Shown: positions 9,072-16,725, counted from the stretch's first letter. The stretch: DNA of 17,155 nucleotides from JANPEZ01 sp031423155 (GCA_031423155.1 JANPEZ010000062.1:1-17155), one strand, 5' to 3'. Translations and numbers: made by a program. The notes: generated by a model not told the origin, from the sequence alone.

Positions 9072-10309
9072 CAGCGATCCACCCCGCCCATGACGGGATC
9101 CAAGCTGGCGATCGCCGCGATGGCGTCGGCCACCAATCCCCCTTCGAGCATCTTGGGGAGCGCTTGCAGATTCACGAACGAGGGGTCGCGGATCTTCACT
9201 CGATAGGGCCGATGCTCGCCGGATGAGACCACGTACATCCCCAGCTCGCCGCGCGGCGATTCCACCGCCTGGTAGACCTCGCCCGCCGGTACCGCGACGC
9301 CCTCCGTGACCATCTTGAAGTGATGGATGAGGGCCTCCATCGACTCCTCCATGATGTGTTGGATATAGGCCGGATCGTTGCCGATGCCGTCAGGACCTAC
9401 CGATAGCTTCGCGGGCCAGGCGACCTTGGGGTCCTCGACCATCACGGGACCGGGTTCGGCCAGCCGCTCCAGGCACTGGCGGACGATCTTCATGGACTCG
9501 CGCATCTCCCGCATCCGGACGCGGTAGCGCGAGTAGGCGTCGGCTCCTGTCTCCGTGATCACTTCGAATCCGTAGGTTTCGTAGCCGCTGTACGGAGCGT
9601 CCCTGCGGATGTCCATCGCGACGCCGGCCGCACGCAGAGTGGGGCCGGTCACTCCCAGCGCCAGCGCTTCGTCGGCCGAGAGCATGCCGACGCCCCGGTT
9701 GCGCTCGATCCAGATCGGGTTCTCGTCCAGGAGGGTTTCGAGTTCGTCGATGCGCCCCGGCATCACGTTGAGGAAGTTGTAGATCTTGCTCTCGCCCTCT
9801 TCGTTGAGATCCATGATCACGCCGCCGATCCGGATGTAGGCGTGGTTCATCCGAAGTCCGGTCGCGGACTCGAAAACGTCCATCAGGACCTCGCGTTCGC
9901 GGAACCCGTAGAGCATCACGCTCACGGCGCCGAGTTCCAGGCCGCCGGTCGCCAGATACACCAGATGCGATGAGATCCGGTTCAGCTCGTTGAACATCAC
10001 GCGAAGGACCTGCGCCCGCGGCGGAGCCTGGATCCCGAGGAGCTTCTCGACCGCCAGGCAGTAGGCCAGCTCGTTGAAGAACGGTGACAGGTAGTCCGCG
10101 CGAGTGACGAAGGTAACCCCCTGCATCCACGAGCGGTATTCGGTGTTCTTCTCGATGCCGGTGTGCAGGTAACCGATGATCGGCTTGCACGCGATGACCT
10201 GTTCTCCGTCGAGTTCGAGCAGGAGCCTCAGCACCCCATGGGTCGATGGGTGTTGAGGACCCATGTTGATGATCATCGTTTCCTGCCGCAGCTGCGGCGA
10301 CCCGTTCAC
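9071..10309 (-). CDS. nuoD: NADH-quinone oxidoreductase subunit D (49-kDa-type, quinone site)
   Basis: NuoD forms the quinone-binding pocket together with NuoB and descends from the [NiFe]-hydrogenase large subunit. The 412-aa protein starts with the signature MGPQHPSTHGVLRLLLELDG (H20 and H24 in the quinone-site loop) and continues with IIGYLHTGIEKNTEYR. Near the C-terminus are AVESPRGELGMYVVSSG and RVKIRDPSFVNLQAL, all diagnostic. The metal-binding cysteines of hydrogenases are absent, as expected for complex I. It is a free-standing NuoD rather than the fused NuoCD of E. coli. The GTG at 10309 overlaps the nuoC stop (GTGA), with AGGGA upstream. Confidence 0.97.
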   Translation of the reverse strand: MNGSPQLRQETMIINMGPQHPSTHGVLRLLLELDGEQVIACKPIIGYLHTGIEKNTEYRSWMQGVTFVTRADYLSPFFNELAYCLAVEKLLGIQAPPRAQVLRVMFNELNRISSHLVYLATGGLELGAVSVMLYGFREREVLMDVFESATGLRMNHAYIRIGGVIMDLNEEGESKIYNFLNVMPGRIDELETLLDENPIWIERNRGVGMLSADEALALGVTGPTLRAAGVAMDIRRDAPYSGYETYGFEVITETGADAYSRYRVRMREMRESMKIVRQCLERLAEPGPVMVEDPKVAWPAKLSVGPDGIGNDPAYIQHIMEESMEALIHHFKMVTEGVAVPAGEVYQAVESPRGELGMYVVSSGEHRPYRVKIRDPSFVNLQALPKMLEGGLVADAIAAIASLDPVMGGVDR

Positions 10310-10802
10310 TTCGCGTCCCTGCGGTCGACCGGCGGGATGAACGCACCGACGAATCGGGTGTTGACGCCCCCGAGTTCCTCGGTCTTGAGGAGCGGGTGAC
10401 CCTCCCAGTCATCGGGCAGGAGTATCCGCGTCAGCTCCGGATGTCCGTCGAAGACGACGCCGTAGAAGTCGAAGACCTCGCGCTCGAGCCAGTCCGCGGT
10501 CGGAAACAGGCCGGTCACGCTCGGGATATGCGCGTCGGTCTCCGCCAGCCCGACCTTCACCCTCAGACGGTGGTGCAGTTCAACGGACTTCAGTTCATAG
10601 TCGACCCAGAACCGCGGGTCCTTTCCGGGCCAGTCCGTCGCGGTGACGCAGGACAGGAAGTCCAGACGCAACAGCTCGTCCGCTCGCAGGAACGTGAGCG
10701 TCTCGAGCAGTTCCTCGCGAGCGACGATGACGGTGACCTCGCCTCGAGCTACGGCCACGTCGGAGAACCTGGACCGAACCCGTTCGGCGATCTCGGCCGG
10801 AC

Positions 10803-10806
<4 letters not shown>
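10306..10806 (-). CDS. nuoC: NADH-quinone oxidoreductase subunit C (30-kDa-type)
   Basis: NuoC is a structural subunit of the peripheral arm that packs on NuoD and NuoI. I place the start at the GTG at 10806, which overlaps the nuoB stop as GTGA, giving 166 aa beginning V/M-SPAEIAERVRSRF. The longer open frame up to 11214 is nuoB sequence read out of frame. The family signature is near the C-terminus: DFYGVVFDGHPELTRILLPD followed by DWEGHPLLKTEE. Length is at the short end for free-standing NuoC. An AGAGGTG element lies about eight bases upstream of the start. Confidence 0.95.
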
Positions 10807-11310
<504 letters not shown>

Positions 11311-11321
<11 letters not shown>

Positions 11322-11739
11322 CGACTACCTCCCGAACGGACTCGGGTTCTGAGGCGACGACTGGAGCCGATCTAGCCGGAGTGCTCGCCCAGTCGAGCCC
11401 TCCTTTGCGCCAGATGTAGGCGTACGCGACGAGCACGAACCCGATGAAGACGGCCATCTCCACCAGCCCGAACAATCCCAACTGCCTGAAAGTCACCGCC
11501 CAGGGGAAGAGGAAGATGGTCTCGATGTCGAAGATGATGAACAGCATCGCGACGACGTAGAACCTGACGCTGAACTTCTCTCCCCTGGGAAGGCGCACCG
11601 GCTCGATGCCGCATTCGTAGGCCGACAGTTTCACGGGGTTCGGAGCGTTTGGCCTCAGGAACGACGAGGCGACCATCGAGGCCACCGCGAAGATGAACGC
11701 CAGCGCGGCCATCACGATGATCGGCAGGTACTCGCTCAC
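11311..11739 (-). CDS. nuoA: NADH-quinone oxidoreductase subunit A
   Basis: NuoA (ND3 homologue) is a three-helix membrane subunit at the junction of the two arms of complex I. The 142-aa protein has the conserved loop SAYECGIEPV, including C43, the position of the switch-loop cysteine in ND3. It also has the second-helix motif FIIFDIETIFLFPW with D71 and E73. The last 25 residues or so (from WASTPARSAP) form a polar cytoplasmic tail beyond the core. The start is GTG at 11739, overlapping the stop of the upstream reductase gene as GTGA, so nuoA is not the first cistron of its operon. Confidence 0.96.
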
Positions 11740-12989
11740 GCTGCCTTCCCGAGCTTCTCGATCAACGCGAAGAGCCTGTCCTGCCGATCTCCTTTAGGGC
11801 CGTCGGTGAGGTTGGCCATCAGCCGCATGGCGAATCCCATCACACGCTTGTTGGGCAGGAGGTACTTGGTGGCCTTGCCCATGATCGCTGGCTTGCCGAT
11901 GATCCGCGCGAATCCCCGCCCGACCGAGAAGTAGCGGCCGTAGCGCTCGCGGAGCGCCGTCGGGTACATCATCGCCAGGCCCGGCCTGTCCTGAACGAGC
12001 GCGTCGTGGACGAGTTCGGCGGCCATCTCGGCCGATTCCATCGCATACGCGATGCCCTCGCCGTTGAAGGGATTGACGATGCCTGCGGCGTCGCCGATGA
12101 GCAGCAAGCCGGGCACCGCTTGCGGGGTGCGGTTGATGCTCATCGGTAGGGGCCCCGATAGGACCCGTCCTTCAGCCGAGTCCTCGTTGATGTTCCAGCC
12201 TTCGGGGAGCATGTGCGCGAAAGCGTCGAAGAGCCGCTGGGCCGAGATGTCCTTGAACCCCTTGAAGGTGTTGAGCAGCCCCGCGCCCAGGTTGATCGTC
12301 CCTCCGGCAACCGGGAATAGCCAGCCGTAGCCGGGGAGCAGCAGGTCCCCCTCCCAAAGGTCCAGCCAGGACTCGAACCAGGGCCCGGGGTGATAGTCGG
12401 TCCTGTAGTAGCGGCGAGCCGCGATCCCGAGCGGACGGGAGTCGTCGCGACGGACACCGGCCGGCTTGGCGAATCTAGAGGCGGCCCCATCGGCCGCGAT
12501 GGTGTGACGAGCGCGGATGTGAACCGGATCGGCGTCACGATCCTCGGCGGGCCGGATCATCGCTCCGCTGACCCATCCTTCCGAGATCACCGGCTCGATG
12601 GCCTCGGTGCTTTCCATCAGCCGCGCCCCGGCCTTCTGCGCGCGCTGCGCCAACATCTGGTCGAAGTCCAAGCGGGTCCTGACCAGGCCGAAGTTCGGCC
12701 AAGAGGTGAGTTCGGGCCAGGGCAGATCGATGGTCGTGTTGCGCGAATGGACCCTTAGGCCTTTGACCTTCTCGAATCCGGGATCGTCCGGATCGATGCC
12801 CATCCGCAGGATCGCGGCAACCCCCCGTGGCGTGATGCCGTCGCCGCAGACCTTCTCGCGAGGAAACCTGGACTTCTCGACCATCGTCACGTCGATACCG
12901 TGCCTGGCCAGGTGATAGGCGGCGGCCGAACCTCCGGGACCGGCGCCGACGATCAGGACATCGGTCTCGATCGTCTGACTGGCGGTCAA
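11736..12989 (-). CDS. Geranylgeranyl-reductase-family FAD enzyme, probable menaquinone reductase (MenJ-like)
   Basis: This 417-aa flavoprotein belongs to the geranylgeranyl reductase family. The N-terminal Rossmann motif is VLIVGAGPGGSAAAYHL (residues 11-27), followed by VEKSRFPREKVCGDGITPRG with the family's conserved cysteine. The second FAD motif is LIGDAAGIVNPFNGEGIAYA near residue 290. Known relatives reduce isoprenoid double bonds; mycobacterial MenJ partly saturates the menaquinone tail. Because the gene is translationally coupled to nuoA, I infer the same substrate here; a chlorophyll or archaeal-lipid role is unlikely. The start is TTG at 12989, supported by GAGGGGGGAG five bases upstream. 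It is the first gene of the operon controlled by the promoter and Rex-like sites just upstream. Confidence 0.85.
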   Translation of the reverse strand: MTASQTIETDVLIVGAGPGGSAAAYHLARHGIDVTMVEKSRFPREKVCGDGITPRGVAAILRMGIDPDDPGFEKVKGLRVHSRNTTIDLPWPELTSWPNFGLVRTRLDFDQMLAQRAQKAGARLMESTEAIEPVISEGWVSGAMIRPAEDRDADPVHIRARHTIAADGAASRFAKPAGVRRDDSRPLGIAARRYYRTDYHPGPWFESWLDLWEGDLLLPGYGWLFPVAGGTINLGAGLLNTFKGFKDISAQRLFDAFAHMLPEGWNINEDSAEGRVLSGPLPMSINRTPQAVPGLLLIGDAAGIVNPFNGEGIAYAMESAEMAAELVHDALVQDRPGLAMMYPTALRERYGRYFSVGRGFARIIGKPAIMGKATKYLLPNKRVMGFAMRLMANLTDGPKGDRQDRLFALIEKLGKAA

Positions 12990-13007
12990 GCGCGCTCCCC
13001 CCTCGAG

Positions 13008-13027
13008 CTTGTGAAAACTTTCACAAG
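13008..13027. promoter_or_regulatory. Rex-type operator 1 (proximal)
   Basis: The 20-mer CTTGTGAAAACTTTCACAAG is an inverted repeat symmetric at nine of ten positions per arm. It matches the redox-repressor Rex operator, TTGTGAA-N4-TTCACAA, without a mismatch in either arm. It lies 18 bases upstream of the TTG start of the MenJ-like gene and would cover the predicted transcription start. A Crp/FNR-family site (TGTGA-N6-TCACA) is the main alternative reading; the extended arms and the nuo context favour Rex. Confidence 0.8.
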
Positions 13028-13030
13028 GTG

Positions 13031-13059
13031 AGCCTACCGGCTAGTGAATCGTTTCACAA
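13031..13059 (-). promoter_or_regulatory. Predicted promoter of the menJ-like/nuo operon
   Basis: On the minus strand TTGTGA (13059-13054) and TAGGCT (13036-13031) are separated by exactly 17 bases. The -35 matches TTGACA at four of six positions, and the -10 fits the loose actinobacterial TAnnnT pattern. Transcription would start near 13024, inside Rex-type operator 1, giving a leader of about 35 nt with a ribosome-binding site. The arrangement (one operator on the -35, one on the start) is that of a repressed promoter. The assignment is by pattern only. Confidence 0.5.
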
Positions 13060-13060
13060 G
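13041..13060. promoter_or_regulatory. Rex-type operator 2 (distal)
   Basis: CTAGTGAATCGTTTCACAAG is a second, slightly weaker copy: eight of ten positions per arm are symmetric, and the core GTGAA-N4-TTCAC is intact. Its centre is 33 bp from that of operator 1, about three helical turns, so two repressor dimers could sit on the same face of the DNA. It overlaps the predicted -35 element and ends just before the stop codon of the upstream gene. Confidence 0.75.
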
Positions 13061-13061
13061 G

Positions 13062-13520
13062 CTACGCGTGCCCAGATGGACCGGCAATAGCCCCGTCGGA
13101 CCGGGCGTGGTCCCAGACCCTGGTCCTTGAGGGCTCCAGTTTCAGGAACCCCAGCTCCTGGAGCTTGGCGGTGAACCTCTCGAAGCCGTCCCCGGAGAAG
13201 ACGGAGCGGTACTTCTCGTGCCAGGCCGACATCGCCGAGCGAACGTCCGGATGTTGGGCGGGCAGCAACTCGGCGATCCCCTCGGCCTGGATCCCGGCAA
13301 GTTCGGACCAGTCCAAGCCCCGGTCGATGACGAGTCCGACCCTCGGGTCGCGCTCGCAGTTGATCCATGTCGCCGAACCCACGGCGGTCGACAAGAACAG
13401 AGCTTCGGGCAACCAAACGAACCACAAGGGGGCGACGTGGGGGGTGCCGTCCCGGGCGATCGTCGCCAGCCTTGCGGTCGGGACATCTCGGAAACCGCGA
13501 CGCTCTGCTTCCAGGTTCAC
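13062..13520 (-). CDS. PPOX-family FMN/F420-binding split-barrel protein
   Basis: This small 152-aa protein resembles the pyridoxamine-5'-phosphate-oxidase-like split-barrel family. It begins with the typical strand pattern ARLATIARDGTPHVAPLWFV, then LFLSTAVGSATWINCERDPR and VGLVIDRG. Members bind FMN, F420 or heme; in actinobacteria many are F420H2-dependent reductases. Which cofactor is used here cannot be told from sequence alone. A central region (about residues 90-125) with HEKYRSVFSGDGFERF may cover the active site. The GTG start at 13520 overlaps the polyprenyl synthetase stop (GTGA), so the two are co-translated. That suggests a role near isoprenoid or quinone metabolism, but this is inference. 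The stop lies two bases from Rex-type operator 2. Confidence 0.75.
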   Translation of the reverse strand: MNLEAERRGFRDVPTARLATIARDGTPHVAPLWFVWLPEALFLSTAVGSATWINCERDPRVGLVIDRGLDWSELAGIQAEGIAELLPAQHPDVRSAMSAWHEKYRSVFSGDGFERFTAKLQELGFLKLEPSRTRVWDHARSDGAIAGPSGHA

Positions 13521-14422
13521 AGCAGCATCTCGCGCGCGATGGCGGCCAGCGCATCGCAGGGCTCCCGCCCGAGGACCGAAGCATCCAGGGCGGATATGGC
13601 CCGCTCGATCAGCTCATCGACCATCTCCGCCGTGGCTTTCGTCGGCCGGATGTCCTGGGAGGCATCGAGCAGATCGTCCCGCAACTGGAAGGCCTCCCCC
13701 AGGGGCTCGCCGTATCGGGCCAGGACGGATGTGACCTCCTCGGAGGCGCCCGCGAGCGCGGCTCCGATCTCCAGGGGACCCTGCACGCTGTAGGCGCCGC
13801 CCTTCAGGCGGGCGGTACGTCTGAGTTCTTCCTCGTCCCGCGGAACCTCTCCCAGCAGGTCAAGCAGCTGGCCGGCCGCCATCTCGGTTCGCATCCGGTT
13901 GTAGCAGGCCAGCGAACGTACGAGAGTTTCGGGACCGAACCCGCTCTCCAAGAGAAGCTCGTCGGCGAGCACCGCCGACAGATCGCCCGCCAATATCGCC
14001 GCCGAAAGCCCGAACCTGCGCTCGCCGGGACCTTCTCCCAGGCCTTCGAGATGGACCTCGGAGGAGGCCACTCCCCGCCGCTCGAGGGCGCCGTCCATCA
14101 GGTCGTCATGGATGAGGGCGAAGGTGTGCAGGAGCTCCAGTGCGGCCGCCGCCCGAAGGATCGGCGGCTCGTCCGAGCCGCCGGAGGCCCGATAACCCCA
14201 GTAGCACAACATGGGTCGAAGCCGGCTTCCTCCGGCTCGCACGAGCCTGGTCACCTCATCGACCAACATCGCCGCTCGCGGTTCGATCTCGCTCAACTGC
14301 TGGCGGCGCTCGGACAGCGATCCGATGAGGACGATATCGATGCGCGACGCCAGGTCGGCGAAGGTGACCGCGAGCGCATCGGATCCGGGCATCACGCGAG
14401 AAGTATCATCGACCGGGCCCAT
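13517..14422 (-). CDS. All-trans polyprenyl diphosphate synthase
   Basis: This is an IspA/IspB/GGPP-synthase-type trans-prenyltransferase that condenses isopentenyl diphosphate with an allylic diphosphate in the cytoplasm. Diagnostic motifs are GGSRLRPMLC (diphosphate-binding, with Ser where Lys is usual), the first aspartate-rich motif HDDLMD, and the second, LRDDLLD. Both Asp motifs are complete, so it should be active. Chain length cannot be read reliably; with menaquinone genes nearby, a long-chain product for the quinone tail is likely. I choose the ATG at 14422 (301 aa) because AGGA lies upstream. The ATG at 14392 (291 aa), lacking such a site but placed for a leaderless transcript, is the alternative. 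The frame is open to 14485, but that part lies opposite ctaA coding sequence. Confidence 0.88.
   Translation of the reverse strand: MGPVDDTSRVMPGSDALAVTFADLASRIDIVLIGSLSERRQQLSEIEPRAAMLVDEVTRLVRAGGSRLRPMLCYWGYRASGGSDEPPILRAAAALELLHTFALIHDDLMDGALERRGVASSEVHLEGLGEGPGERRFGLSAAILAGDLSAVLADELLLESGFGPETLVRSLACYNRMRTEMAAGQLLDLLGEVPRDEEELRRTARLKGGAYSVQGPLEIGAALAGASEEVTSVLARYGEPLGEAFQLRDDLLDASQDIRPTKATAEMVDELIERAISALDASVLGREPCDALAAIAREMLL
14404..14409 (+). promoter_or_regulatory. Possible -10 element for the ctaAB fusion gene
   Basis: TATCAT is an AT-rich hexamer fitting TAnnnT in otherwise GC-rich DNA. It is 11 bases before the ATG at 14421, so transcription would start about five bases before the codon, making the message nearly leaderless. 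No convincing -35 is present. On the other strand GATACT (14407-14402) overlaps it and could serve the polyprenyl synthetase. Confidence 0.3.
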
Positions 14423-16211
14423 GACCGCCCATCCTGCGATGACACGACTCCAGAAACTCACGCTCGCCACGGCTGCCGCGACCATCGTCTTGTTCAGCGT
14501 CGGCGGACTCGTGCGCGGTACGGACTCGGGCCTGGGCTGCTCGACCTGGCCTGAGTGTCACCCGGGACGACTCTTCCCGACCGGGAACGTTCACTCGCTC
14601 ATAGAGTTCTCGCATCGGTTCATGGTCTTCGTCGTGACGATCCTGATCGGGTTGACCGCCCTGGTCGCGGTCCGCAGCCGGGCGGGCCGGATGACGCTCG
14701 TGCCGGCGTTGGCTGCTATCCCGCTGGTTCTGGCCCAAGCGGTGCTGGGAGCGATCGTGGTCAAGACCGACCTGGACCCGTGGTGGGTTACGGCACACTT
14801 CGCGTTCGCCCTCGCCCTTGTGGCCGATGTGGTGTATCTGGCTACCAACTCCATCACGGGAGATCGCTCGGGTCGATCCTCGGGGCTCGCCGCGATCGCT
14901 GCGCTTTCAACGGGCGCGCTGCTGCTGGTCGGTACCTACGTTCGTGCGCGGAACGCAGGCCTGGCGTTCACCGACTGGCCCTTGATGAACGGCCGGCTGG
15001 TGCCGGCCCTCGGCGGCGCCGCTACCGCGATGTTCCTTCACCGGGTGCTCGCCGCGGGGGTCTTCATCCTCGTGCTGTATCAACTCGTCAGGGCCCGATC
15101 GATGCCGGAGCACCAGCCGGGCTTGGCGAAGCTCTCGACGTTGGCGGCGGCACTCTTCCTCGCTCAGATAGTCGTCGGCGCTGCCCAGGTCTGGACCCGT
15201 CTCAAGCCATGGGCCGTGGTCCTGCATGTGGGACTCTCGGTGATGATCTGGGCAACGATGATCGCTATCGTGACGGTCGCTCGCCGATCCGGCGAACGTC
15301 AGGCCGCAGAGCCCGAGTCCGGTACTAGCCGGCCCTCACTCAGGGACACGATCTCCGCCTACGTCGCACTGACCAAGCCGCGGATCATCGTGCTACTGCT
15401 CATCACGACGGTGCCGGCGATGATCCTGGCCGAGCGAGGCATGCCTTCGCTGATACTGATCTTCGCCACGCTGATAGGGGGGACGGTCGCCGCCGGGTCG
15501 GCCAACGCGATCAACATGTACCTGGACCGGGACATCGACGAGATCATGAAGCGAACGCGCGGTCGCCCTCTCCCTGCGCACTCCGTTACCCCCGAGCACG
15601 CGCTCTCCTTCGGCTTCATCCTCGGGACGATCTCGTTCTTCTTCCTTTCGATCACGGTCAACGTGCTCGCGGCGACGCTGGCTCTGTCGGCGATCGCCTT
15701 CTACGTCTTCGTCTACACGATGTGGCTGAAACGCTCCACCACCCAGAACATCGTCATCGGAGGAGCTGCCGGGGCCGCGCCGGCACTGGTCGGTTGGGCC
15801 GCCGTTACGGGGAGCCTGGCACTGCCCGCGGTGGTCTTGTTCGCGATCATCTTCGTCTGGACCCCACCGCACTTCTGGGCGCTCTCGATGCGCTACCAGA
15901 ACGACTACGCCGCAGCGGGTGTACCCATGCTGCCGGTCGTGAAGGGCGAGGACGAAACACGCCGTCAGATCTTCCTGTACTCGCTCGTGTTGTTCGCCAC
16001 GACGCTGCTGCTCTACCCGGTAGGCCAGATGGGGCCGGTCTACCTCTCGACCGCGGTGGGCCTGGGAGGAACGTTCGTCTATCGAGCCCTCGCGCTCTGG
16101 CGCCGGGCCAGTCCCGCACGCGCCTGGGGGTTGTTCAAGTTCTCGATCTGGTACCTGGCCGCGCTCTTCGGCTCGGTTGCGGCCGACCGGCTCATCCCGC
16201 TCGGCCGCTGA
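14421..16211 (+). CDS. ctaA-ctaB: Fused heme A synthase / heme O synthase (CtaA-CtaB)
   Basis: One 596-aa membrane protein joins both enzymes that turn heme B into heme A for aa3-type cytochrome oxidases. The N-terminal part (about 1-290) is COX15/CtaA: a cysteine pair C40/C46 (GLGCSTWPECHPG), E62 and H65 in EFSHR, and further heme-ligand-type histidines H126, H207 and H269. A 15-20 residue polar linker follows. The C-terminal part (about 305-596) is the UbiA-type farnesyltransferase CtaB, with N365-x3-D369-x3-D373, YTMWLKRSTTQNIVIGGAAG and W480-TPPHFWAL. No motif is missing. Such fusions are known in some Thermus and Chloroflexota genomes, so it is unusual rather than unprecedented. The start may be ATG 14421 or 14439; the frame upstream of these is antisense to the prenyl synthetase. 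Confidence 0.92.
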   Translation: MTAHPAMTRLQKLTLATAAATIVLFSVGGLVRGTDSGLGCSTWPECHPGRLFPTGNVHSLIEFSHRFMVFVVTILIGLTALVAVRSRAGRMTLVPALAAIPLVLAQAVLGAIVVKTDLDPWWVTAHFAFALALVADVVYLATNSITGDRSGRSSGLAAIAALSTGALLLVGTYVRARNAGLAFTDWPLMNGRLVPALGGAATAMFLHRVLAAGVFILVLYQLVRARSMPEHQPGLAKLSTLAAALFLAQIVVGAAQVWTRLKPWAVVLHVGLSVMIWATMIAIVTVARRSGERQAAEPESGTSRPSLRDTISAYVALTKPRIIVLLLITTVPAMILAERGMPSLILIFATLIGGTVAAGSANAINMYLDRDIDEIMKRTRGRPLPAHSVTPEHALSFGFILGTISFFFLSITVNVLAATLALSAIAFYVFVYTMWLKRSTTQNIVIGGAAGAAPALVGWAAVTGSLALPAVVLFAIIFVWTPPHFWALSMRYQNDYAAAGVPMLPVVKGEDETRRQIFLYSLVLFATTLLLYPVGQMGPVYLSTAVGLGGTFVYRALALWRRASPARAWGLFKFSIWYLAALFGSVAADRLIPLGR

Positions 16212-16218
16212 CACCGCG

Positions 16219-16725
16219 CTAGCCCGCCGCCAGCACCTCGTCTATCAGCCCCGAAAGCTCGGCCGCGTCGGTCTGGCCAACGATCGTGCGAACGATCGTT
16301 CCCTGCGCGTCAACGATGTACGTGTCCGGCAAGCCGAGGAACCCGAAGTCGTCCGCGTAGGAACCGGACGGATCGAAGATGCTCGGGTACGGCACGTCGA
16401 ATCGGTCCACCCAAGTCTTCGCGGCCGCGAGGTTGTCGCGGTAGTTCACTCCGACGAAGACGACGCCCCGGCTCGAGTACTCGTTCGCGACATCGACGAG
16501 ATCGGGCTGTTCCTCCTCGCACGGACCGCACCAGGTGGCCCAGAAGTTCACCACGGTCACTTGCCCCTCGTAGTAGCTCGGATCGAGCGACCCACCCTGG
16601 ACGGTCTCGCCCTTCAACACGGGTAGCCGGCCGGAGCCCTGCGTGACACCCACTCCCGGTGCCGACGAGCGGGTGCAGGCGCCCAGGAGGAACAGAGACA
16701 GGACCAAAGTTAGCCACCGGCGCAT
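16219..16725 (-). CDS. TlpA/ResA-like thioredoxin-fold lipoprotein
   Basis: This 168-aa protein has a short basic N-terminus, a hydrophobic segment and a lipobox LGAC (Cys17), predicting a membrane-anchored lipoprotein facing outward. The thioredoxin-fold domain has the active site VVNFWATWCGPCEEEQPDL (redox Cys66/Cys69) and the cis-proline in LGLPDTYIVD (Pro133), typical of TlpA/ResA/CcmG-type proteins. These reduce thiols for cytochrome c maturation or for copper delivery to oxidase subunit II. I prefer ATG 16725 because AGG sits nine bases upstream; the in-frame TTG at 16734 lies directly on that site. The gene follows the copper-protein gene by about 25 bases on the same strand and converges on ctaA-ctaB with a 7-bp gap. 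A copper/oxidase-assembly role is inferred from this context. Confidence 0.87.
   Translation of the reverse strand: MRRWLTLVLSLFLLGACTRSSAPGVGVTQGSGRLPVLKGETVQGGSLDPSYYEGQVTVVNFWATWCGPCEEEQPDLVDVANEYSSRGVVFVGVNYRDNLAAAKTWVDRFDVPYPSIFDPSGSYADDFGFLGLPDTYIVDAQGTIVRTIVGQTDAAELSGLIDEVLAAG
16279..16300. repeat. Perfect 8-bp inverted repeat in the 3' part of the tlpA-like gene
   Basis: AACGATCG and CGATCGTT flank a six-base loop (TGCGAA), so either RNA strand could fold into a hairpin. It is 68 bases past the ctaA-ctaB stop and has no following T-run, so it is not a canonical terminator. In the protein it encodes the internally repeated residues TIVRTIVG, which may be its only cause. Confidence 0.5.

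Noticed and set aside
12990..13061. Inverted repeats as a transcription terminator for the upstream gene
   Set aside because: The symmetry matches a known operator and is repeated at helical phasing. The stems are AT-rich with 2-4 base loops and no T-run, which is poor for a terminator.
14211..14420. Upstream extension of the ctaA-ctaB frame by 70 codons
   Set aside because: The extension has no CtaA similarity, is antisense to the prenyl synthetase, and would put a polar segment ahead of the first membrane helix of CtaA.
13367..14554. A 395-codon plus-strand open frame opposite the polyprenyl synthetase and PPOX genes
   Set aside because: Both opposing genes have catalytic or fold motifs. 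This frame has none, and its composition is typical of an antisense shadow.
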